Shown piece by piece: positions 10,817 through 22,270 of a stretch of 64,000 nucleotides of DNA. Origin of the DNA: Phragmites australis (taxonomy: Eukaryota > Streptophyta > Magnoliopsida > Poales > Poaceae); NCBI RefSeq assembly GCF_958298935.1, contig NC_084921.1, positions 31,064,001 through 31,128,000 on the forward strand, given 5' to 3'. The translations under genes and the position numbers were made by a program. The notes under the pieces are model-generated. The model worked only from the letters and a program-made list of their open reading frames with translations. It ran no database searches and had not been told where the DNA came from. Positions within the stretch are counted from its first letter, which is position 1. The number at the start of each line of letters is the position of its first letter.

Positions 10817-13800
10817 ATGGAGTCGCGGCCGCGGAAGCGCACGCGCCAAGCGTATGACGGCGCCGCCGCGCCGCCGCCGGAGCGGGAGGTGGTAAGGGCC
10901 GCTTTCTCGCGCCTAGGGTTTGGATTTGGGGGCGCTCGGGGTTGTGCTGACGTGGATTCGGCCGCGCTGTGGACGCAGAGGGGCGGCGCGTCGCCGCCGT
11001 GGAGGGAGGACGACCGCGACGGCCACTTCGTCTTCGATCTCGGCGAGAATTTGACCCGCCGATGTGAGCACCCTACTCTTGGCTCTCTCGTTGAGCTCCT
11101 CGAGCCCTTGTGCACGGATAGCATTTAGTTGTCTGTAATAATTTGTGACTAGTAGTACCTATATTTGTTATTTTGGTTATATATGCTTTTCGATTGGTCT
11201 GAGATCCTGCATGGAGTTGGTAGCTAGTCCACTTTTAGCTTTTCTGTAGTCGTATCATTCATGAAAAATATTATCAGAATCACATAAATAATTTGGGCTA
11301 TTATATCCCATGTATGACGTGGTTATTTCTGTTAGATGAAGGGGGTGAATGAAGCAGGTTTCCCATTCAGATCTTCGTCGTTTTTGTGTTTGTAGTACTA
11401 AACTTGATGTGTGCATGCAGTTTTCTTAGTTCCCAGTATTTCGTGGAGTTAGGTTGAGCTGATACTGTATCTACTTTGGGGTTTGGTTGCTATTTGAGTT
11501 TTGCATGACTGTTTGTTGACAGTCCCCTTTATCGACATGCAGACAAAATCTTAAGCAAAATGGGAGAAGGTTTGGTTTTTTCTTCAATCTGTCGTCTTCT
11601 CTTGTGCTGGGTATCTTTGCTATTATTCTAATGAGGAACACTGCGAGTTGGATTTTCCTAGGTACTTTTGGGCGAGTTTTGGAATGCTGGGATCGTGAAA
11701 CACGTGAATATGTTGCCATAAAAGTTGTTCGGAGCATCCGCAAGTACCGAGATGCTGCAATGATCGAGATAGATGTGCTTAACCGCCTTGCAGAAAATGA
11801 AAGATACAGATCACTGTGAGTATCAGAAAACCTCATACCTAAAGTATTACCTTTTCTGTTTCTCACTTGATGATTCCTCTTCAATTGCCAGCTGTGTCCA
11901 GATTCAAAGGTGGTTTGACTATCACAATCATATATGCATTGTAAGTTCCAGTTTTCATTCACTTATGCTAGTTCTACAAATCAGTTGTAAAGCCACACAA
12001 TGCCTTGCATTCCTGTATATGACTTGTTTGTTGATAATATTTATGTTATTGGCACACCCAATACCCCTTTTATAAAATGCGAGATCCCGCTATACAAATT
12101 ATAACAATGACAGCAAAACCTTTGCTGTTGCTCTTTGCTAATGAAGGTTCCCTGATAACTGATATGGTGGCAAGTTAAAGATATTCTTTATTCAATGGGT
12201 ATCAATGGTTTTGTCAGGTTTTTGAGAAGCTTGGGCCAAGCTTGTATGATTTTCTAAAGAGAAATAGATATCAACCTTTCCCTATGGAACTTGTGCGGGA
12301 GTTTGGACGGCAACTGTTGGAATCTGTAGCATGTGTGTTAGTTATTGCTTGATTCTGCATATCAATTCCTAGCAAAGGCATCTGCAGTTTCATCCTTCTC
12401 TTGCTGCAAAGGGGTAGGCTTGACCATATTTTCTTTTAAAATAGATATGCATGAGTCACGGCTTATCCACACTGATCTGAAGCCAGAAAACATACTTCTT
12501 GTGTCTTCTGAGTATATAAAAGTTCCAAGTTCGGAGGTACCTAATCTCAACCAATTTCATAGTGCTCATATGCTATTTTGCAACTAGGGCATACATTATT
12601 AGCAGTTTTTCTTGAACGATTGCTTGGGGTTGTACAGAAGAGTTCGCAAGATGAGATGCATTTCAAGTGCTTGCCAAAGTCCAGTGCCATAAAGCTGATA
12701 GATTTTGGTAGTACCGCCTTTGATAATCAAGAACATAATTCGATTGTTTCTACGAGGCATTACAGGGCACCTGAAATAATCTTAGGTAAACTGGTTATTC
12801 TGAAAGGTTTGATTCCATTTTATCTTGTTTGAGGTATAAGCTATAGCTGAAACTGAAGATTTCTGTGCTATTGAATATTTTCCAATAGAGTAGAACACAT
12901 GAATTTTAAAATCTTAGCACCCAAAACCATCCCAGTTCATACTCTTATGTACTTCCAAGTGGCACAACTAACAACTCATTTTGAAAAAAAACTTGGTGGT
13001 TCTTTGCCCCTTCTGCAGTGTCTTTTGAGTGCATATTCAGTTTTACAGTTGATGGTTGTAGCCCTAATGAGACTATAGATTTCGTGAAAATTGACTGTAT
13101 TTGGTTAGTGCTTAGATGCTCAATGCTTGAGAGTTTATTTTTCTCATGAGAAAAGTGCCATTTATATATGTCACTCTGAAACCTGCACAATGCTCAAGTT
13201 TTGTTGCTATATTAATGAAATTGATTGGACTGACCTCTATGCTTTATTTGCTGAACAAAAATCGATCTTTTATCCTATTTCATCAATGATTAGACCAACT
13301 GTCATGATAGTTGGTAATGCTTCTTCTCCATCTCTCCTATAAATCTTTTGTTCTGATTTCGTTGAGTATTTCTATTGCAGGCCTAGGCTGGAGTTTTACA
13401 TGTGATATTTGGAGTATTGGCTGTATTCTCGTTGAGCTATGCTCAGTTACATCGCTTCTCATACTTGTGTTTCTTCTACCACTAGTCTTAGTAGGTGCTT
13501 TCCACTTTCCTAACCATTAGCCTTTTAGGGGGAAGCATTGTTCCAGACACATGAGAACCTGGAGCACCTAGCTATGATGGAGAGGGTTTTGGGACCACTA
13601 CCAGAGCACATGATACGGAATGCCAGGTGCGTTGTTCTCACTCTTAATTTGTTCATTTCCTCTTCCACACAGTTAGAATAAATGAATGTGTGTTCAATTC
13701 AACTTTTGAGAAGCAAAATCTCTTTATTTGTTGAGATTTTGAGTTTTATTATTTGTTCCTCTATAATTTATCAAATCCTCCTTTTTCTCAAGCCTTTTAA

Positions 13801-15329
13801 GAAAGTGGTATGTTCGGTTCTCCTTGCAGAGCTGAACCTTTGGGCTTTGGGTTTGCTTGTTTCTAATCGGTACTTCATAATATTTCATCAATAACAGAGT
13901 ATTGATTATACTTAAGTCATGTTCAATTCATCCTATTTTGTTTATAGCTACATGATTTTACAGCCAATAGTTGTATTATGCCCACTGGGCTTGTGCACCT
14001 TTTGTATTGCTTCATCCTTGGTTTTCATTTAGGTTAATTTTGCTAGTGTGTACTGCAACTCTGCTACGATACATATTGCTTGCATGTTATACTGCTTGCT
14101 TGCTTTTTGCTAATGATGCTTCACTACTGAAAAAGTTGAATTTTTTTCCAAATGTCCTTTTTATAAGGCTTTAGGAGTGTTCTGACCTATGATATGTCAC
14201 CAGCCGTTAGCTTCTAATCTCTTTTCCATTTCATTTTATTTTATGTTCATTCATTGTACTGAGATGTCACCTTGAATGTGCAGTTCGTCAGCTCAGAAAT
14301 ATTTTAGGAGAGGAACACGTTTAAATTGGCCTGAAGGTGCTGTTTCAAGAGAAAGCATCAGAGCAGTGAGAAAACTTGATCGACTAAAGGTTTTGATTCT
14401 CAATTGTTCTTTTGTTGGCCATGGCTATCTGTCAACTAGTTATGTTTCTTGATCCTGAAATTTTAATGTATTTTTCTTGTCCTCGGTCTGATTATCTTCT
14501 TTCTAAATTTAAAGGGTGTTTGGGGGGTTTAGTTAAGGTTGGAGCTAGGGTTTACAGTCATAATTTGCAGTACTTTATTAGGTACAGTTGTTTGCTATTC
14601 CTGCTAGTAAATTCTTTTGGACATATAAGAAAACATGTAAGCATTAACAGATATAAAATTTCTTTTGGAGGACAAAAAATCAATTTAATATGTTACTGCA
14701 CATGGAAAGAAATGCCATGCTTCATGAAAGCGTTACCAGATATGAAGCTTTTAATGGAAGAGACAAATTTGACTTACGTATGTAGCTGCCTAGGACAGAA
14801 GTGCTGCCACTTATGAAGAGATTAATTACAAGTTATAAGAAAACAGACTTGAAGAGGACAATCTGCAACCAAGTCAAGTGTAAAAAGGGTAAAATTTCAG
14901 ATTTATAGAACAATAGTATAGTTGAAGCTTTTGCAGAGCACTTAAATAAGTTCTCTAATTTTTAATGCACGGCTTAGTTTGGTTTGCATGTAGGTGAGAA
15001 CTATAAATGCAGGTTGTTTTTTCTGTTTCAAATTCAGTAGTACAGAATATTAGGTGGTAACTAACTAGAATTGTCAATGACTTTGCATTTCAACTAAGAA
15101 TGTCAAGGCAAAACCTAGTGCATGTAAAATGCTGTGAAATATGATGAGGATTCGGCTTACAAATCTGGAATATTATGGACTGAAACTTCAGGATTTGGTA
15201 TTGAGGAATGCTGACCATTCAAGGGCAGCACTGGCGGACTTGCTATATGGCCTTTTAAGATTTGAGCCATCAGAGCGCCTTACTGCCCAAGAAGCTCTAG
15301 ACCATCCATTCTTCAGAAATCCAACATGA
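10817..15329 (+). CDS. AFC: LAMMER/CLK dual-specificity protein kinase (AFC family)
   Basis: Twelve exons give an uninterrupted 383-residue protein: 10817-10891, 10979-11063, 11543-11569, 11662-11815, 11892-11940, 12218-12332, 12445-12536, 12638-12785, 13381-13445, 13529-13626, 14284-14389, 15192-15329. All junctions are GT-AG and in phase. The visible motifs are the glycine loop GEGTFG (61-66), ATP-binding Lys83, helix-C Glu98, the catalytic loop HTDLKPEN (Asp179), DFG (Asp221) and the signature EHLAMMER (282-289), which defines the LAMMER family. HTD replacing HRD is normal for these kinases. The short basic N-terminus ([10 protein letters not shown]) resembles AFC3-type proteins. In plants, family members phosphorylate SR splicing factors in the nucleus. 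Which AFC paralogue this is cannot be settled without a tree. The start ATG is the first in the transcript region and begins the conserved basic N-terminus. Confidence 0.93.
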
Positions 15330-15914
15330 CTGTTTGAAAAAGGCTTGACTCCGCCCCTTCTAATATGCACAACAAGAAGTTCTGAAGAAGCAGCTGTTAT
15401 GAAGCAGAAGGCTTTTTGGTAATCTGTACCATAAAATTTCTGTGAGCTGAGCAATATGACTTGTAGTGATAAAGCTGATGTTTCAGTCGCCCAATGTAAT
15501 GTACACTAGCATTTGTTCTAGGGAGCATAGTAGTAACTTGTACATTGTTAGTTTGGATGCCCTGCGAGCTGCATCCCGGCCCTCACCTCATCGATTAAAA
15601 CAAGTACAGAGGCCGTCCCATATGATTGTATCAGCTCCTTCCATATGATTGCCGTGCTGTTGGAATTTGGACAGCATGGGCCATGTGGTTGTGGGCCTTG
15701 TGGCTTGTTGCGTTCAAATCCCATGTTGAAGGGTGTGGAAAAGCCGAGATGTCTTCTCTTTGAAACTTCTGCAACCTTTCTGTTGCTGAAGGTCTCGATT
15801 GTCTGCGTCGGGCGTGCCTGGCGTTTACTTGGGTCATTGGGTGGAGGGCACAGCCAGAGTATTCCACTGTATACCGCTGGCATTTATGGTTTTCCAAGCA
15901 TGTGTGCCTGTCCG
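15330..15914 (+). other. 3' UTR and downstream flank of the kinase gene
   Basis: No coding frame resembling a known protein is present. The first 150-200 bp probably form the 3' UTR. The short open frames here have no recognisable content. Confidence 0.5.
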
Positions 15915-15917
15915 TTA

Positions 15918-17306
15918 GGGTGCGTTTGGTTTGAAGGATAAGGTTGGGTGTGATATGATTATTTATGTTTATTCGATGAGGTGATTTAACTTTTTGTTTG
16001 GTAATATAAATAGTGCGATTTAATTTTTTGTTTAGTTGGATGTATAATTTTTTATTTGGTTGGACGGATAAAATTTAGATGGAGTTAGTTAAAATTTTGT
16101 AGGACTCTATTATATTTTTAGATGCTGTTTGGTTGAGCCTTTTTTCGATGTAATCTGATTACATCGATAGTTGATACAGTTAAACATGTTTGTTTCACCT
16201 CGGGTGTAATTAGGTACCATGGAATCGGATACTAGGTCTTCAGGGAGTCCATTACACCCAATGTTGGGTGGCACTTCTGGAGAAGTCGTGAGTCACATGA
16301 AGTGGCACTGCTGAGTCGGTTAGGGAAAAATTCTCAGCGCAATAGAAAAAGTGGCGCTGCCGAGCCAGCCAAGAGGCCTCTGTTGCTCCTGGTTGCAACT
16401 TCTCGGCCAACCCTCTCGCCTCCGAGTCCGTTACCATGCGGCAAGCTTGTCGGATTTGCCAAGTGCAAAATCTGATGGTGTCCTAGTAGCTTGCGCGGGA
16501 CACCCCTTCTTGGCCTCCTTTCCCGCCGGTCTTTCCCTTTACCTCCGAGCTAGCTCACCCGTTCGAGTGCCTTGGTGTGGCTCGTGGGCATCACCAAGTC
16601 AGGGAGCAAGCAGATGAGATGCCCTTGGTGTCATCCATGGTGCGTCCGAATCTGAGTGCCTCGGTTGTCATCCGCACCGTTGACCCAAGGTGCATTGCCT
16701 CCATCCCGCCACACCCTTCAGCGAGTGTTATGAAGGTATGCAACGACCTCGGCGACAACTGTCTCCATCATGCTCCGCCGCCCCACAAGTTTAGGCTTAG
16801 CACCGTGTGCTTGACTTGGTATGTTCATGTTCGGTTACCACTGTTCTTAACCAAACAAAGCAAGTGATCAGCCATTGCACCGCAAGTACCACTATAATCT
16901 CATTCCCTTTACGTTTATATTACCTTTTTTGGAACCAAACACAACCTTAGTTTTTTTTATCAAAAATATAATCATGCGAGATCTTATTTTGTTAATTTAA
17001 TTGCAATGAATACAATGGTACAATCAGATCGCAAATCAGATAAACAGTTTATGACATAATATCATTTAAAGTGTACTAAAAAATGCATTTACTCTAACTA
17101 ACCAGAATATTCCACATCAACAGGATAAAGCTCATCTAGAATATACATGCCTTCGTCCAGCAGTTTTTGCCGGATGAGCTCATCCAGTATCTAAGAAGAA
17201 TATTCCATCTAGATAGTCATCCTATACAGCTTGCCTTCCAACCAAACACTAAAAAAAACTAGATGACCATCTTCCATTCAAAGATATCCTACAACCAAAC
17301 ACACCC
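15918..17306. mobile_element. Harbinger/Tourist-like element with TTA duplication (outer)
   Basis: The ends GGGTGCGTTTGGTT and AACCAAACACACCC are inverted repeats with one mismatch, each flanked by TTA (15915-15917 and 17307-17309). This is the signature of PIF/Harbinger-type insertion. No transposase is present. The outer element would be about 560 bp without the nested element at 16121-16946. Confidence 0.75.
16121..16946. mobile_element. Second Harbinger-like element nested in the first, with GC-rich cargo
   Basis: The ends GATGCTGTTTGGTT and AACCAAACACAACC match at 11 of 14 positions as inverted repeats and are flanked by TTA (16118-16120 and 16947-16949). The 640 bp core (16230-16870) is GC-rich and non-repetitive in look, unlike the AT-rich termini. 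It may be captured host DNA. Its open frames are short and unrecognised. Confidence 0.55.
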
Positions 17307-17426
17307 TTATTGAATCTGGTTGCCCAAGAGTTTCCTGGGGTTGGAGAACAATCGGCTTGTCACGCGGTAGATGCTACGCAGCATTTGCCGTACCTGGGAC
17401 TAGAGTTAGATCTAGGGGGGGGGGGG

Positions 17427-17550
17427 AGATTCTAGCTTTTGCCACTCCTGAAGTTGGCACTCACTTATTTGCCACCCACAAATCGAACTTCTTTAAAATG
17501 CCACCAAATTGCCTTTTTTGTCTTCGTGATTTGCCACTTTTAGTAGATTA
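17427..17550. repeat. Left terminal inverted repeat of the MULE
   Basis: The sequence matches the reverse complement of 22145-22268 over about 120 bp with roughly one difference per eight bases, including the AAAATGCCACCAAATTGC block. Confidence 0.85.
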
Positions 17551-17763
17551 GAGCGCTAATCTAATTTGATTAGAGTGGGAGCCTGCCAGCATGTATTTTT
17601 CGAACAGAATTACCCTCGGCATGGTTCCCTCCCCTCCGCCCAGATCCCCTTCTCCTTCATCCCTGGACCTCGGGGGCGGTCGCCCTCCCCGAACCTTTTC
17701 CTCCATGCCTTCACTTCTTCTTCTTTCACCGGCGGTCCCCCTCCCCCCTCTCAGGTCGCAACC

Positions 17764-18356
17764 ATGTTTGAGAGCGGCACAAGGTCTAGGGCACGGTCGG
17801 GATCCAGTTCGGCCACAAGGAGTAGCGCGAAGGGAGGTGGCTGCGGCCATGTCACTGGCTTGTTGCTAATCACATGCCCTAGATGCAATGAGGAGGGGGT
17901 CATTGAGCTCACGACTAAGACCTCAGAGAATAATAGGAAGGTCTTCTTCAAGTGCCTAAGGAACCGATGGCATGTAAGTTGTGGTTTGATTTATTGCCAT
18001 TTTGTTGATATTGCATTGCCGATTTGTGTGGTTTTTTTAGTTTGTAGAATCCGGGGTGCACTTTTTGGGAGTGGAGAGATGGCTACGAATAGCCGTTAGT
18101 GGACGAAGGGCTGGTGGGTGTTGATTGCTCCTCAATTAGAGATGTCATTCCCGACCTATTGGAAGCTACAACTGATTTAAAGAGTGATCTTGAGTCAGTG
18201 AAGGAGCGGCTGGAGGCAGTGAAGAAGGCGAACATCAACAGCAATGGCGTGGAGCAGCTAGTTAGCTTGGGGAAGGTTATGCTGATTATGATGTGTGCTA
18301 TGTATGCATTTATAGTGATTTTGCTTATGTGTTTGTATGTGATTCAACGACAATGA
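17764..18356 (+). pseudogene. GRF-type zinc-finger protein with coiled coil and C-terminal membrane segment (MULE second gene)
   Basis: Two exons (17764-17973, 18048-18356) join in phase through a GTAAGT...TTGTAG intron. Exon 1 has a Ser/Arg-rich start and then CPRC (Cys38, Cys41), a KT pair and FFKC (Cys64). Exon 2 supplies PGCTFWEW (Cys74). Together these form the C-x2-C...C...CxFxxW pattern of GRF zinc fingers, which bind nucleic acid in known proteins. An in-frame TAG at 18090-18092 follows directly. Beyond it the same frame stays open for 88 codons, with a helical, charged DLKSDLESVKERLEAVKK segment and then a hydrophobic membrane segment (VMLIMMCAMYAFIVILLMCL) ending QRQ. Maintenance of this frame after the stop suggests recent decay or readthrough. 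Its role in the element is unknown. Confidence 0.7.
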
Positions 18357-18809
18357 GGGAATGTGTTTGTGTCTGTGGTATGTAGAAAGTTGGATGAACT
18401 GGTGTGTGTATTGTTTCAACTTTTTTGAACTTGAGCAGCTTTTGTGAACTTCTGAAATGAAGTGAACTCATATGTTTGTATGCATTCCAGTGGAATGAAG
18501 TGAAATGAACCGAAATGTATGCATTGCAGTGGAATGAAGTGGTCTGAACTAAAATGAAGTAATATTGGTACTGAAATCATCCAAAATTAACAGGAATTGA
18601 TGGTAACTGATATTAACAAAACATCAGCTGGTTCTTAGGTTCATCAGTACATCAACTCCAACATAACATCAGCTGGTTCTTAGGTTCCACAAAATAGGTT
18701 AACATCATTGACTGACACAAGTTCGATCCCCCCTAAGTTCATTAGTACATCAAGCATAACAACATTAGTTACATGTCTGACAAAAGGTTACATCCTAGAA
18801 TGCATCAAC
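18357..18809. other. Spacer between the convergent MULE genes
   Basis: It is non-coding. It contains imperfect short repeats: a GTGGAATGAAGTG motif near 18490 and 18531, and a 20 bp CATCAGCTGGTTCTTAGGTT unit near 18625 and 18667. It probably holds both 3' UTRs. Confidence 0.5.
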
Positions 18810-21670
18810 AACTTAATCATGCCTTCTTATTGGCAACTTTCCTTGGAGTGAGTTTCTTGCTAGCTGGAACTGGCTTGCTTGCTATCCCAGAAGTAGCCGA
18901 CGTCTAGGAGCACATCTCTTTTGAGGTAAGGGCCAGCTACCTGCAAGATAGCAAGAAAATATTAAGAACTTGGGTTTCTGAAAGCAATTGACGCAATTGA
19001 AGCAAATTTTACCTCCTAGTAACAGGTCTTGGACTGTTGGCCAAGCTAGCCAACACATCAGATCTTGTTCTTTTTGGTGTCTGATTACTTGTAACCTCAG
19101 TGGCCTCCTTAGTGTTCTTCTTTCTTTCTTTCCTTATGGTGGTCTGCCTTGGCTTTCTCTTCCTATCACAGAAAAGGAGATTCATTTGAAGGTTCAAATT
19201 GGTTAAAAGAATTATATTACATTTTCTTAGTTTCATTAAGAGGACATGCCTTCTCTATATGTCCCACCTCCTTGCATCTTTTGTATTTGTGGTGCTTCTT
19301 CACCTTGCCCTTCTCAAGGCACGAAGGAATTATGTTCTTCCTCTACCTCCCTATGCATCTCTTCACAATTGGAGGTAGCAGCTTGAAACCTTTATTAACA
19401 ATTGACCACTGTGACTTGTCTGCGCATCTAAATGCTTCCAGTGAGTAAGCATGGTCAACATAGTCATCTATTTTTGCCTCCCTTTGAGTGGCGATGAGGG
19501 CCAGGGCATGAGGGCAAGGTTTTCTAGAAAGCTACCATTGTTTGCAAGTACACTCCCTCTTGTTGAGGTATACCACATGCCTAACAATAATTTGGTTGTC
19601 ATACAACTCAGTTACCTCATCTGAATGATCAATCCCTTTTGAGACCCTCAGATGGCCTAAGATTCTACTGGCATCATTCAATTCAAGTGTGACAGAGGGT
19701 AGAATATTTCCTTTAAGCCTCAGCCCTATCTTTCTTCTCTTTTCAAATAACATCATTGTCAGCTAACTCACATATAGGCAAGTCATTTAAATCCTTTATC
19801 CAACTGTTCCATCTCTTAGCCAAATTGTTATTTATATAGTCACATTTTATATTTTCACTGAGCTTGATGGTACCTATCAAGGTAATCCTTAACAGCACGG
19901 CAAACAGCTAAAACTTTGCTCATGTAGTGCTCATGCCTATCAGCTTTATAAGCCCTAGCTGCTGGATACAAATTCTCAAACATAGGACCATGTAATTTCT
20001 TGATCAGGTTTTACATTAGGTGGCTAAAGCATTCCCTATGTTCTAAAAAAGGGAACACTCTTTGTATGGCAATTTCTAGACCTTTGCATGCATATGTACA
20101 TATAGCCATATTGGCCGCTGATCCTATAGCATTTCTAAGTTGTTCCATAAACCAAGTCCAATTCTTTGCTGTCTCAGATTAAAAAAAAGATGCCAAGGGG
20201 GACAACCAGTTATGCCCATCTAAAGCATTTGCATCACATAATTGTCCATTCCATTTGCCATTGAGTGCAGTGGAATCAATGCTAACATATTGGAATCAAT
20301 GCTAACATATTGCTTGCAACCACCCCTAAAGCAATCTATGCATGGCTTAAATGCACAGAAAAATCTATTTAAGTACACTTCCCCACCAACAGTTCTAGTC
20401 TCTATTTCCACAAAACTACTAGGGGACCTAAGCTCAATCTTTGCCTTAAACCTATACAACCAATCAAAGTTATCATCCTAAGATCCAAATATAGTATCCA
20501 TTGCCCTCTGCCTACTAACTCAAACTGTGGAGTAAGAGGTTGTCACGTTGTACTTACTTTCAACCTCTTGTTGCAGCTCCTTAGCACCCATATTATGGTT
20601 CTTCCTCGGCTCACTTGCAACCCTATCTGCCACCCACCCCTTAGATGCATTTCTGGCAAGCACTCTGCTGGTTGATGCACACTTGTGACCATCCTTATTA
20701 ACAGTCACCTGCAAAATTGAGACTAAGACAATTTAATATGAAGCACAAGAATTCAGTGTGCATAATAACATATGAATGCAATGCAAAGCACTAAGAATTT
20801 TATACCCTAACACTCTTGTCTGATTTTGTCCTGGCAACAATTTTCTATGGGCACCATTCAGATGTGTAGTACCCTCCGAACCTTTTTCTTATCTAATTTC
20901 TTAGTCCCAAGTTCAAATTCTTGTTTGATAGCATGTTGTCTTATGGCAATCCTGAACTACTCCATGCTGGGATAGATAGAACCAACATCCATTGCTGGAT
21001 CATCCCTGTCCCAATGATTTCCATCCTCTTCTTCATTCTCATCATTCACACGAAGAGTTGCCTCACCTATCTCATGCTCTAGATCAGCTAGTATATGTGG
21101 CACAGCAAGTGCCCTATTCCTAGCAACCTCAGCTCTTGCATCCTCAGCTCCAAGTCCAAGCAAGTCATAGAGCTGATCGTCCCCTAGCACAATAGGTGCA
21201 TCTCCATCCTCATGAGTTGGAAAGATCTCTAATCTATCCCAATCAATTTCAGGCACCACAACCAACTGAGAGCTATCAACTTTAGAAACCGGAACCGACA
21301 GAGAACCAATGCCTTCTCCTTCATTGGCATTGGTAACAATATGGGATGATGAGGGTGCTTGAATACAAATTGAAGGTCCTTCATTCACACTTCACTGTGA
21401 CTCTCTATAGCCTTTCTTATCTCGAATCTTAACGGTGAAAAATAGCCACTTCAACCTGTCCCTCTCCTAGAACTGTCGAAACAACTCTAGGTTGTGTGCA
21501 ACATGTTCAAGTTCACCACCCAACTTGTCCACTACAAAGAACAACAGCTCTTAGCAGGATTCCCAAATTATCTTGCTGGCAATATCCTCATACAACTTTT
21601 CGAGACTGTATCCATGCATATCAATCCACCACTCGAAACTCTTGTTACGGGCAGACAAAGTGCTAACCAT
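18810..21670 (-). pseudogene. mudrA-like MULE transposase, decayed
   Basis: Homologous blocks run right to left. There is an N-terminal block from the ATG at 21670 (MVSTLSARNKSFEWWIDMHG), an acidic region (21388-20957) and a basic DNA-binding type block (20714-20520). The transposase core follows (FKPCIDCFRGGCKQY near 20340, DGHNW near 20205). Next come a SWIM zinc finger with CTC...CPH (19500-19560), a knuckle-like RCKEVGHIEKAC (near 19280) and a basic tail (19165-18820). Several in-frame stops (for example inside the SWIM finger at about 19530) and a 20 bp tandem duplication at 20271-20310 break the frame. An intron with a good acceptor probably lies at 19240-19165. In active MULEs this protein binds the terminal repeats and cuts DNA. 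Confidence 0.8.
20271..20310. repeat. 20 bp tandem duplication in the transposase core
   Basis: TGGAATCAATGCTAACATAT occurs twice in direct succession (20271-20290, 20291-20310). Twenty is not a multiple of three, so the copy shifts the frame just after the conserved SIDS residues. Confidence 0.95.
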
Positions 21671-22144
21671 GGTCGAGCTTCGCGATATACTCATCAACAC
21701 TAACACCGATTCTAAACGTAACATCTGGGTCAATCCTAACGAAATGTACAACAAAACAAAAGAAAATATGGAGTCAGCCTTCAAACTAACTCCAATCGCG
21801 CGCGTGAGAGGTCGTACACTTACCATGGGGGTCGATCCTCCTAATTCATCTCCCTTGCGCACAACAAGGGGAAAAGAGAAGATGGTGTTGGGTCTCAGCT
21901 AGGGGCGGTGCGAAATATCATACGCTGGTGTCGGATATGAGCTTGGGTGGGGAGGGGGTGCCGATGGCAGGGTAGGAGGAGGCGGCGGCAGCAGGGGGTG
22001 GGAGGGGGGATTGGATTGACCCGGCGAATACCCCAATGAGCTCGGGAGGGACCGCACCGACACTCCCATGCCCTAATAGAACTGATCGGGGGCATCCTCG
22101 TCATTTCACATCTTTATATTGTCAGCGAGCACGAGTTAAAGCTA

Positions 22145-22268
22145 TGGTCTGCTAAAAGTGTCAAATCACAAAGACTAATAAGCAATTTGGTGGCATTTTA
22201 AAGATGTCTAATTCGTAGGTGGCAAATAAGTAAGTGTCAACTTCGGGAGTGGCAAAAGCTGAAATCCC
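22145..22268. repeat. Right terminal inverted repeat of the MULE
   Basis: This is the inverted partner of 17427-17550. It ends GGCAAAAGCTGAAATCCCC at the border. Confidence 0.85.
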
Positions 22269-22270
22269 CT

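Larger units (their letters stand above)
17422..22270. mobile_element. Mutator-like element (MULE) with two convergent genes
   Basis: The element is bounded by long inverted repeats of about 120 bp (17427-17550 and 22145-22268) that read inward as AGCTTTTGCCACTCC. It carries a plus-strand GRF zinc-finger gene starting near the left end and a minus-strand mudrA-type transposase starting near the right end. The two genes converge on a spacer of about 450 bp (18357-18810). Long repeats plus a MULE transposase identify the superfamily. A 9 bp target duplication could not be found; a poly-G run at the left border obscures the exact end. Confidence 0.85.
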
